Assembly (NCBI RefSeq): GCF_023887685.1
Contig: NZ_JAMWMR010000006.1
Span: 248,001 to 312,000 of the forward strand
From: Streptomyces macrolidinus
GTDB lineage: Bacteria > Actinomycetota > Actinomycetes > Streptomycetales > Streptomycetaceae
Length of the DNA stretch: 64,000 nt
Direction: 5' to 3'
Positions within the stretch are counted from its first letter, which is position 1. Each line of letters begins with the position of its first letter. Position numbers and translations under genes: made by a program. This document shows, in pieces, positions 28,109 to 35,417 of the stretch. The notes below the pieces were generated by a model. That model worked only from the letters and a program-made list of their open reading frames with translations. It searched no databases and was not told the origin of the DNA.

Positions 28109-28588
28109 ATGACTCTGCCCGCACACCACCACCACGGCCGACTTCTGGAACGGCCGTTCCCGGCCCTGAGCTGGGGCCGACCGATGACCGCCGAGTTCGA
28201 CGACCTCTTCGAGCGGATGAACCGGTTCCTGGAGGCGACCACCGGTACCGCGTCCGCCATCGGGGCCTGGTCGCCCCCGGCGGACCTGCACGAGACGGAC
28301 GACGCGTACGTGGTCGAGGCGGAGCTGCCCGGGATCGCGCGGGAGGACATCGACGTCGAGGTCGGCAACCGGGAGTTGAGGATCACCGGAGAGTACAAGG
28401 AACGTGAGCGAGAAGGCGTGCTGCGCCACAGCAGCAGGCGCACCGGCCACTTCGAATGCCAGGCGCTGCTGCCGACCGAGGTCAGGGCTGAGGACATCAC
28501 GGCGACGCTGGTCGACGGGGTGCTGACCGTCACCGTCCCCAAGGCCCAGGCGGCCAAGCCGCACCACATCGAGATCACCCCAGGCTGA
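28109..28588 (+). CDS. Hsp20 / alpha-crystallin small heat-shock protein
   Basis: 159 residues. A chaperone that holds unfolding proteins without ATP. A divergent N-terminal arm (DDLFERMNRFLEATTG) precedes the alpha-crystallin domain from about residue 55 (PPADLHETDDAYVVEAELPG) to 148. The conserved ELPGIAREDIDVEV and the signature A-T-L-x-D-G-V-L-T-V (ATLVDGVLTVTVPKA) are present, and a short tail ends IEITPG, with an IxI-like motif for oligomer assembly. GGAGGTGA lies six bases before the ATG. First gene of a stress group; GGGCCGAT at about 28029 could be half of an OsdR/DevR-type site, but I see no full palindrome. Confidence 0.93.
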   Translation: MTLPAHHHHGRLLERPFPALSWGRPMTAEFDDLFERMNRFLEATTGTASAIGAWSPPADLHETDDAYVVEAELPGIAREDIDVEVGNRELRITGEYKEREREGVLRHSSRRTGHFECQALLPTEVRAEDITATLVDGVLTVTVPKAQAAKPHHIEITPG

Positions 28589-28660
28589 GACGGCCGCGTC
28601 CCGCCGCCGTATGCCTCCCGTGCGGCAAGGCAGCGACCGGCCGGTACGAAGGAGACTCCA

Positions 28661-29650
28661 GTGACCACACCACTCCTGGACGCATCCGCCGTCACCGCGT
28701 TCGTCAAGGACGCCACGGCCGCGCCGTCGCTGCTCAACGCACAGCCCTGGACGTTCCGGTTCCGGCGGGACGACGGCACCCTGGAGTTGTACGCCGACCC
28801 CGGCCGGGCACTGCCGAAGACCGACCCGCACGGGCGCGGACTGCATCTGGGGTGCGGTGCGGCACTGTTCAATCTGCGGGTGGCGGCGACGGCGGCGGGC
28901 TGGCGGCCCGACACCCGGCTCCTGCCCGACGCGTCCGATCCCACGCTGCTCGCCGAGACGGAGTTCACCCCCACCTCGCACCCCGACGAGGCCCTCGCCC
29001 TTCTGCACGCGGCGATCGAACGACGCCACACCAGCCGGTATCCGTTCCGCGAGGACGACATACCGGCCGACCTGATGGACGCACTGTGCGCGGCGGCCGA
29101 CCGCGAGGGAGCCCGGTTGGTGTTCCCCGACACCTGGCATGTGCAGTCGATACTGCACCTGGTCCACGACGCCGAGGAAGACGAGGCACGAGACCCCGAG
29201 GTACGGGGCGAGACAGAGCGCTGGACTCGTACGGAGCCGGCCGGGGAGCCGAGGCCTTCGGACGGGATCCCCGCCGAAGCCTTCGGACCGCGCCAGTCCG
29301 GAGCCAGTTCCCCCGTACGCGACTTCGCCGCCGGACGGCCGGTACCCGGTCGCGACTGGGCACGCTTCGAGAAGCGGCCCCACATCGCCCTGTTGGGCAC
29401 GGAGAGCGACCAGCCGCTGGACTGGCTGCGGGCGGGCCAGGCGCTGGAGCGCGTACTGCTCCGGGCCACCTCGGGCGGCCTGGTCGCGTCCCTGGTCTCC
29501 CAACCCCTCGAACGGCCCGAACTCCGGTGGGCGGTGCGCGACCCGGAGTCGGAGATGGGACACGTACAGATGGTGATCCGTCTCGGCTACGGCCCCGAGG
29601 GACCCGCGACCCCGCGCCGCCCCGTGGCCGATGTGCTCGACATCGTCTGA
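28661..29650 (+). CDS. Acg-family FMN-binding nitroreductase-like protein
   Basis: 329 residues. SAAPSLLNAQPW-type opening (APSLLNAQPWTFRF) and RHTSRYPF are the FMN-phosphate-binding segments of the Acg/Rv3131 group, in which two nitroreductase-like halves are fused in one chain. LRAGQALERVLLRATSGGLVASLVSQPLE is the conserved C-terminal helix. Acg proteins belong to the hypoxia/dormancy regulon of mycobacteria and bind FMN, though many lack measurable reductase activity. GTG at 28661 has AAGGAGA upstream. It lies 72 bases after Hsp20 and 69 bases before the USP gene, suggesting one operon. Confidence 0.85.
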   Translation: MTTPLLDASAVTAFVKDATAAPSLLNAQPWTFRFRRDDGTLELYADPGRALPKTDPHGRGLHLGCGAALFNLRVAATAAGWRPDTRLLPDASDPTLLAETEFTPTSHPDEALALLHAAIERRHTSRYPFREDDIPADLMDALCAAADREGARLVFPDTWHVQSILHLVHDAEEDEARDPEVRGETERWTRTEPAGEPRPSDGIPAEAFGPRQSGASSPVRDFAAGRPVPGRDWARFEKRPHIALLGTESDQPLDWLRAGQALERVLLRATSGGLVASLVSQPLERPELRWAVRDPESEMGHVQMVIRLGYGPEGPATPRRPVADVLDIV

Positions 29651-29718
29651 CGACTGAATCGTCCGACGACCGAAGACAGCGTCCGACGGCCGCAGTGACG
29701 AAAGGCGGTGAGGACCAG

Positions 29719-30618
29719 GTGGGCACGACAGGACTGCCTCCGCCACTGCTCGTAGGCGTCGACGGGTCGGAGTCCAGCCTTCGGGCGGTGGACTGGGCGA
29801 CCGACGAGGCGGCACGCCACGCGGTGCCGTTGCGGCTCGTGCACGCGTCCCTGTGGGAGCGGTACGAGCACTTCATCCCCTCGGGTGCCCCGCAGCGCCC
29901 GCCCCGTCAGACGATGGCGGAGTACATCGTCGCGACCGCGGAGGAACGCGTCCGGCGCCGTGACCCGGACGTGAAGGTCACCGCCGAGATCCTGGCGGAC
30001 GACCCGGTGCACGCACTGCTGCACGAGGGCCGCGAGGCCATGGCCGTGGTGACGGGATCCCGCGGGCGCGGCGAGCTGAAAGGGCTGCTCCTGGGGTCGG
30101 TCGGCCTTGCCGTGGCGGGCCGCGCCGCCGGGCCGGTGATCGTCGTACGCGGGGACCGGGCAGGGCGGGAGAGCACGCACGGGCGCATCGTGCTCGGTGC
30201 GGGTGAACCCGGCACGAGTGACACGGCGGCCCGGTTCGCCCTGCGGGAGGCCGAGACGCGGCACTGCCCCCTGGACGTCGTCCGCGCCTGGCGCCGCCCC
30301 GCGCACCAGCCCCGCGCGCACCCCCTGCTGACCGGAGACCTCGCGCTCTACCTGGAGGAGCGGGCAGCCACGGTGATCGACGCTCTGCTCCAGGACGCCC
30401 TCGTCGACCATCCGGACGTCCGGGTGAACCGTGCCACGGCCGAGGGGGTGCCCGGCAAGGTGCTGCTGTCCCGTTCGGCCGCCGCGGACCTCCTGGTCAT
30501 CGGGGTGCGCGCGCGGCGCACCCCTGACCACGGAGAACTCCACCTCGGGCGGACGGCGCACACGTTGCTGCACCACGCCGAGTGCCCGGTGGCCGTCGTG
30601 CCCGACTACCAGGAATGA
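29719..30618 (+). CDS. Tandem universal stress protein
   Basis: 299 residues formed by two USP domains. Domain 1 starts LLVGVDGSESSLRAVDWA and ends with the ATP-binding GSRGRGELKGLLLGSVG plus PVIVVRG, a full G-2x-G-9x-G(S/T)-type motif. Domain 2 starts GRIVLGAGEPGTSDTA and ends GVRARRTPDHGELHLGRTAHTLLHHAECPVAVV, a more degenerate version. Such paired USPs are typical members of actinobacterial dormancy regulons. Start is GTG at 29719 with GGTGAGG six bases upstream; GTG at 29698 is possible. It converges on the CBS-BON gene, with only six bases between. Confidence 0.92.
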   Translation: MGTTGLPPPLLVGVDGSESSLRAVDWATDEAARHAVPLRLVHASLWERYEHFIPSGAPQRPPRQTMAEYIVATAEERVRRRDPDVKVTAEILADDPVHALLHEGREAMAVVTGSRGRGELKGLLLGSVGLAVAGRAAGPVIVVRGDRAGRESTHGRIVLGAGEPGTSDTAARFALREAETRHCPLDVVRAWRRPAHQPRAHPLLTGDLALYLEERAATVIDALLQDALVDHPDVRVNRATAEGVPGKVLLSRSAAADLLVIGVRARRTPDHGELHLGRTAHTLLHHAECPVAVVPDYQE

Positions 30619-30624
30619 CCGACC

Positions 30625-31323
30625 TCACGGCCTCGTGTCGTCGGTGCCGTAAGCGATGTGCGCGGAGACCGAGACCACGCCGTCCACGCTCCGGCACAGC
30701 CGCTCGATGATGGGGATCAGGCTTCTGTACTCGACGGAACCACCGAGGGTGACCTGGCCTTCGCGTACCTCGACCGTCACTTCCGTGGGGGTGAGGCCCA
30801 TCGTGCTGTGCAGCAGGTCCCCGGTGATCTCCTCGCGGATGGCGTCGTCGCGGCGCAGGAAGGTCCGCAACAGGTCACCGCGGCTGACGATGCCCAGCAG
30901 CCGGTCCGCCTCGTCCACCACGGGGAGCCGCTTGACGTGGTGCACCTCCATCAGCCGGGCCGCCTCGACCGCGCTCCACTCCGGGCGCGCGCACACTGCG
31001 GGCGCCGACATCAGTTCCTCGGCCCTGGCCCCCTCCGCCTTGGCCCGCTCCCACGCCTCCAGATGCGGGATGGGCGTCCGGCCGGAGGGGTCCGGCCGGT
31101 CCGTGCACTTGCGCAGCAGATCGGCCTCGGACACCACCCCCATGGGGCGGCCCAGGTCGTCCACCACGGGTACGGCGGTGAGGTCGTTCTCCGCCAGCAG
31201 CTTGGCGATCTCCTTGAACGGCAGGTCACGCTGTGCCCGGACGACATCTCGGGTCATCAGTTCTTCGACGGTTCGGTGGTGCACGTCCGCGCTCCCCGTG
31301 GTTGGCACCGCATGCGTCGGCAT
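30625..31323 (-). CDS. CBS-domain pair fused to a BON domain
   Basis: 232 residues. Two CBS motifs (TVEELMTRDVVRAQRDLPFKEI to about residue 75, and SAPAVCARPEWSAVEAARLM to about 160) form a Bateman module that would bind an adenylated ligand. A C-terminal BON domain (VTVEVREGQVTLGGSVEYRS, residues about 178-225) is usually linked to membrane association. Proteins of this make-up are common in streptomycete stress clusters beside USPs and pyridoxamine-oxidase-like proteins. The effector and partner are unknown. The start could instead be a GTG 13 codons in. Confidence 0.9.
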   Translation of the reverse strand: MPTHAVPTTGSADVHHRTVEELMTRDVVRAQRDLPFKEIAKLLAENDLTAVPVVDDLGRPMGVVSEADLLRKCTDRPDPSGRTPIPHLEAWERAKAEGARAEELMSAPAVCARPEWSAVEAARLMEVHHVKRLPVVDEADRLLGIVSRGDLLRTFLRRDDAIREEITGDLLHSTMGLTPTEVTVEVREGQVTLGGSVEYRSLIPIIERLCRSVDGVVSVSAHIAYGTDDTRP

Positions 31324-31376
31324 GTCGCGCGTGGCACGTTGGGTACAGCCACGATTGTGCGGGAAGGGCGGCGATC

Positions 31377-32273
31377 ATGCGAGCTCACCTCGGCGACCAC
31401 CTCGTCATCGAAAGCCCGGCGACCGGCACCACCCAGCGCGACGGCGAGATCGTCGGACTCCATCACGACGACGGAACGCCCCCCTACGACGTGCGCTGGT
31501 CGGACACCGGCGAGGTGACCCTCGTGTTCCCCGGGCCCGACGCGCACGTCCACCACGGCGAGCACGAGTCCGCGGGCTCGCCCCGCCCCGCCCACCCGGT
31601 GTCCGACGCGGCCTCGCCCACCGGGGTGCCCAACCCCGGTGACATCGGCCGACGCGTGGCCGCGGAACGCGAGCGACAGGGCCTGAGCCGGGCAGAGGTC
31701 GCCCGCCGCGCCGTCATGGCACCGGAGTACCTCGCCTACCTCGAAGAACATCCGGCCGAGCCGAGCATGGCGACGCTCATCCGGCTGTCCGACGCGCTGG
31801 GCACCAGCGTCGAGGCGCTGTGCGGAGGCGGCCTCGACCTCCCGCCGGGCCAGGGACACGCGCTCCTGAACCCTCGGTTGCGGGATCTCGACCCTGACGA
31901 ATGCCGCACCTTGCTGTCCACCCACGGGGTGGGGCGCATCGCGGTGTCGACCCCAGACGGCCCGGCGGTCATCCCCGTGAATTACGAGGTCGTCGACGAC
32001 GCGATCACGTACCGGACCATGCCGGGGTCCGTGCCCGCGCTGGCGGTGGGAACCGAGGTCGCCTTCGAGGTCGACCACCTGGACGAGGCGATGAGCCGGG
32101 GCTGGAGTGTTCTCGTCGTCGGCCCGGCGCACGTCGTCGCGGACCCCGACGCCGTACGGGAACTGGCCGAGCACGCCCACACCGACCCCTGGGCCGGAGG
32201 CACCCGTGAGGAGTGGGTGTCGATCCGACCCCGGCGCATCACAGGTCGCCGTATCGAACCGGCCGCTCGCTGA
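31377..32273 (+). CDS. DUF1918 - XRE helix-turn-helix - FMN-binding split-barrel fusion protein
   Basis: 298 residues with three parts. Residues 1-60 are a DUF1918-type SH3-like barrel (HLGDHLVIESP and PPYDVRWSDTGEVTLVFPGPD). About 88-150 is a Cro/XRE helix-turn-helix (IGRRVAAERERQGLSRAEVA, then RRAVMAPEYLAYLE). About 165-290 is a pyridoxamine-5'-phosphate-oxidase-like split barrel (TLLSTHGVGRIAVSTPDGPA to WVSIRP). This suggests a DNA-binding regulator that senses FMN, F420 or a redox state. Divergent from the CBS-BON gene with about 50 bp between. The start ATG has AAGGGCGGCG upstream; the longer frame overlaps the CBS gene and is rejected. Confidence 0.85.
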   Translation: MRAHLGDHLVIESPATGTTQRDGEIVGLHHDDGTPPYDVRWSDTGEVTLVFPGPDAHVHHGEHESAGSPRPAHPVSDAASPTGVPNPGDIGRRVAAERERQGLSRAEVARRAVMAPEYLAYLEEHPAEPSMATLIRLSDALGTSVEALCGGGLDLPPGQGHALLNPRLRDLDPDECRTLLSTHGVGRIAVSTPDGPAVIPVNYEVVDDAITYRTMPGSVPALAVGTEVAFEVDHLDEAMSRGWSVLVVGPAHVVADPDAVRELAEHAHTDPWAGGTREEWVSIRPRRITGRRIEPAAR

Positions 32274-32299
32274 TTCCATCCCGTTCCCCGAGGTCGACA

Positions 32300-33547
32300 T
32301 CACGCGGTAGCCGGCTTCTGGTTCGGCGCGGGATCGTCGTCGGCCGGGGCGTCCGCCACCGACGGCACCACCTCCGGGGTGGGAATCGACCGCACCAGCA
32401 GACTGACCGCGCACGCCACCGTCGTCACGGTCATCACCGCGTACATGATCCGGTAGTCCAGCACCCCGATCAGCGCGGCCCCCGCCAGGAGCGACAGGGC
32501 CTGCGCCCCGTCCTTCGCCGTGTTGACCGTGGCGTTGACGCGGCCCTGCATACGGGCCGGTGCGTACAGGTGCACCGCCGCGCCCAGCACCACGGCCACG
32601 AACGGCAGGCCCACGCCGATGAGTGTCGTCCCGACGAGGAAGACCCCCACATCACGGGAGACGCACAACAGCAGCCCCGCCGCGACGAGTCCGTAACCGG
32701 CACAACTCGTACCGACGTCCCCCCACCGCCGTATCACCGCCCCGGAGACCAGACCGCCGAGCGCGGAACCGGCGCCCTGGATCGACGCCATGACACCGAC
32801 GAACGCCGCCGGGCGGCCCAGGCCGTGATCGACGGCGGCGAAGGCCGCGGTCTCCAGCATGCCGATGCCGCCGAGGAAGACGACCATCGCCAGCGTCAGC
32901 CGAAACAGCAGCGGTGTGGCGCGCAGATACCGCAGACCGGCGACGAGGGAGGTGCCGAAGGACTCCTCGACGGGGTCCGGTTCCGACTCGGCCACCTGGA
33001 CCGATGCGATCAGCAGCGCGGCCGTGCTCAGGATGACCGCCCCCAGCACGGCCAGCGCGACACCGCCGAAGGCCACGTACACCCCGGCGCCCGCCACCGG
33101 GGACGCGATGCGCACGCCCTCCCTGGTGGCGATGAGCAACGACCTGGCCTGGACGGCCTCGGACGACGGCAGGAGGTCCTTCAGCAGCGCCTGCCGGGCG
33201 GGGGTGGCGACCAGCGCCCCGTAGGCGAGGGCGACCACATAGATGATCCACAACTGGCCGGAGCCCCGCACGGCCAGCAGGGACAGCACGAGAACCGCCA
33301 TGCCGCCGTACATCCTCACCAGCAGCGGCTTGCGACGCACCCGGTCCACGAGGTGCCCCAGCAAGGGCGCGGCCAGGCCCGGCACGGTGAGCGCCAGCAT
33401 GACCAGACCCGCGGCGGCGTTCGAGCCGGTGAGATCCTTCGCCCAGATGGCGAGTGACAGAAACATGGCGCTGTCCCCGAAGCTGGAGACCGCCTCGCCG
33501 GCGAACATCCGACGGAACTGCGCATTGCGGCGAAGAATCGCCCACAC
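32300..33547 (-). CDS. Major facilitator superfamily exporter of the NRPS locus
   Basis: 415 residues with about twelve hydrophobic helices. The N-terminus RRNAQFRRMFAGEAVSSFGDSAM and the loop GHLVDRVRRKPLL (MFS motif A-like) mark the MFS_3/enterobactin-exporter-like group often found with NRPS clusters. It is the last gene of the minus-strand NRPS transcription unit, 88 bases after MbtH. GTG at 33547 has GGAGGTCA just upstream. The likely role is export of the peptide and self-protection. It ends 26 bases from the convergent stress-regulator gene. Confidence 0.88.
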   Translation of the reverse strand: MWAILRRNAQFRRMFAGEAVSSFGDSAMFLSLAIWAKDLTGSNAAAGLVMLALTVPGLAAPLLGHLVDRVRRKPLLVRMYGGMAVLVLSLLAVRGSGQLWIIYVVALAYGALVATPARQALLKDLLPSSEAVQARSLLIATREGVRIASPVAGAGVYVAFGGVALAVLGAVILSTAALLIASVQVAESEPDPVEESFGTSLVAGLRYLRATPLLFRLTLAMVVFLGGIGMLETAAFAAVDHGLGRPAAFVGVMASIQGAGSALGGLVSGAVIRRWGDVGTSCAGYGLVAAGLLLCVSRDVGVFLVGTTLIGVGLPFVAVVLGAAVHLYAPARMQGRVNATVNTAKDGAQALSLLAGAALIGVLDYRIMYAVMTVTTVACAVSLLVRSIPTPEVVPSVADAPADDDPAPNQKPATA

Positions 33548-33635
33548 GACTGACCTCCACTGCTGGCTGGGGATACGGCCGGGGAAGGCACCCGTACGAC
33601 GACGGGCACCTTCCCGGCCCTCGATCGGTGAGCGC

Positions 33636-33842
33636 TCAGTTCTCGCCCATGGCCAGCCGCAGGCTCTTCGGGCGCATGTCCGTCCAGACCGCGTCGATGT
33701 GGGCCAGGCACTCCTCGCGCCCGCCGCTGAAGTCCGTGCGGTGCCAGCCGGCCGGAAGCGGACGCCCCTCGGCCCACAGGCTGTACTGCTCCTCGTCGTT
33801 GTGGACCACGCTGTACCGGGTTTCGGTCGTCTGCTCGCTCAT
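33636..33842 (-). CDS. MbtH-like protein
   Basis: 68 residues, the normal size. Small partner that binds NRPS adenylation domains and raises their solubility and activity. NDEEQYSLWAEGRPLPAGWH and CLAHIDAVWTDMRPKSLR match the family pattern (NxExQxSxW, PxGW, CLxxIxxxWTDMRPxSLR). The ATG of MSEQTTE is used; the upstream frame lacks a ribosome site. It sits between the stand-alone A-domain gene (84 bases upstream) and the exporter. It is the only MbtH seen here and probably serves all seven adenylation domains. Confidence 0.95.
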   Translation of the reverse strand: MSEQTTETRYSVVHNDEEQYSLWAEGRPLPAGWHRTDFSGGREECLAHIDAVWTDMRPKSLRLAMGEN

Positions 33843-33926
33843 GAGTCCGCTGCCTTTCGTGACTGACGGTTCGGTTGACGGGAGTTGATGTCGTGGGGCG
33901 CACAACTGGAGGCGTGTGCGCCGTGT

Positions 33927-35417
33927 TCAGGGATGTCTCAGGCGCTCCTCGACGATGCGCCGCACCCCGCCCCGGTCGGTCTTCCCCGAGGCGTTGTGCG
34001 GCAGTTCGTCGAAGAACAGCAGGCGCCCCGGCCGCATATGGACCGGCAGGTCGTGCCGCAGGCGTTCGCGCAGCGCGGCCTCGACGGCTCCCGGGTCGAC
34101 GGGTACGCCGTCCTCGCCCCGGCACACGACGGCGAGATACAACTCGCCTCGTCCACGCAGCACTTCGGTGAGCAGGGCGATGGCCTGCGAGACACCCGGG
34201 ACACGCTCGGCGACCGACTCGATCTCGCCCAGCTCGACCCGGTGCCCCCGGATCTTCACCTGGTCGTCGATCCGGCCGTGGAAGACGTACTGCCCGTCGG
34301 CACCGACCCGCACCATGTCGCCCGTCAGATAGGCACGGGAGCCGTCCGGGCCCGTGGTGAACGACCGGGCGGTCAGGCCGGGTTCCCCCACGTAACCGCG
34401 CGCCACGCCGACCCCGTAGAGGCAGAGTTCACCGACCTCGCCCTCGGGAACGGGCTGCCGCGAGTCGTCCAGCACCTGGGCGCGCAGACCGGTGATCGGT
34501 ACGCCGATCGGCATCGGGTCCCGGTAGGGCGGACGGACCTCGGTGCACAGCCCGCAGACGGTCGTCTCGGTGGGGCCGTACCCGTTCCACAAGGTGCCGA
34601 CGACCCCCTCCAACTCCTCGGCCAGCGTGGCGGGCAGCGCCTCGCCGGCGCTGACCAGGTGCGTGAAGACCCGCTCACCGGCCAGGAAGGGAAGCAGCAG
34701 CCGCAACTGACTGGGGGTGGCGTACGCCGCGCAAGGTTCCTGCGTGCGCAGCCACTTCGCGAAGAACTCCGGGTTGCGCGCACAGCGCGACGGGGCGACG
34801 ACGATCGTGCCGCCGCTCGTCAGCGGCACCAGCATCTCCGGCACAGACATGTCGAAGACGACACTGCTGTGCGCGAGCATCCGGTCGCCAGGGCCCAGCC
34901 CCATGGCGCCGGAGAAGTGGTCCAGCATGGTGAGCAGCCCGGTGTGCTCGATCTCCACCCCCTTGGGGAGCCCCGTCGAGCCCGAGGTGAACAGGATGTA
35001 CGCGGCGGGTTCGCCCGCGTCCGGCCGGTCGACGTCCGTTCGCCCGGAGGTCACCTCGGCGACGGCCGAGCGGACGGCGCCGTCGGTGTCCGCGAAGGGA
35101 ACGGCCGCCGCGCAGCCCGCCTTGCGCACCTGATGACGGCGGCGTTCGGCAGGCGCGGCCGGATCGAGCGGCACCGCCACCGCGTCCAGCAGCCACGTCG
35201 CCAGCAGAGCCACCACGTAGTCGGTGCCGTACCCGCACTCGACGGCGACCCGCGTACCGGCGCGCACCCCGTCCGCCGCCAGCTCCGCCGCCCGGGAGCG
35301 GACCGCCGACACCAGTGCCGCGTAGGTCAGTTCGCCGCTCTCATCGCTGATCGCGGCGGCGTCCGGCCGGACTTGGGCCCAGTGCAGGAAGCGGGCCAGG
35401 GAAGGAGCGGCGCTCAC
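33927..35417 (-). CDS. Stand-alone NRPS adenylation protein
   Basis: 496 residues: one AMP-forming adenylation domain with no carrier or condensation domain. Core motifs are ILFTSGSTGLPKG (A3), NGYGPTETT (A5), GELCLYGVGVARGY (A6), YLTGD (A7), GRIDDQVKIRGHRVELGEIE (A8) and NASGKTDRG with the catalytic Lys (A10). The pocket code read by eye against PheA is D-M-P-Y-V-A-G-V-C-K, which I do not match to a known amino acid; the V-C ending is seen in several aromatic-residue domains. GTG at 35417 overlaps the TGA of the PCP-C-A-PCP gene (GTGA). It most simply activates the first residue and loads it in trans onto that protein's N-terminal PCP. Confidence 0.92.
   Translation of the reverse strand: MSAAPSLARFLHWAQVRPDAAAISDESGELTYAALVSAVRSRAAELAADGVRAGTRVAVECGYGTDYVVALLATWLLDAVAVPLDPAAPAERRRHQVRKAGCAAAVPFADTDGAVRSAVAEVTSGRTDVDRPDAGEPAAYILFTSGSTGLPKGVEIEHTGLLTMLDHFSGAMGLGPGDRMLAHSSVVFDMSVPEMLVPLTSGGTIVVAPSRCARNPEFFAKWLRTQEPCAAYATPSQLRLLLPFLAGERVFTHLVSAGEALPATLAEELEGVVGTLWNGYGPTETTVCGLCTEVRPPYRDPMPIGVPITGLRAQVLDDSRQPVPEGEVGELCLYGVGVARGYVGEPGLTARSFTTGPDGSRAYLTGDMVRVGADGQYVFHGRIDDQVKIRGHRVELGEIESVAERVPGVSQAIALLTEVLRGRGELYLAVVCRGEDGVPVDPGAVEAALRERLRHDLPVHMRPGRLLFFDELPHNASGKTDRGGVRRIVEERLRHP

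Noticed and set aside
26944..29469. 841-codon minus-strand frame
   Set aside because: Antisense to the methyltransferase, Hsp20 and nitroreductase genes, all of which have clear motifs and ribosome sites.
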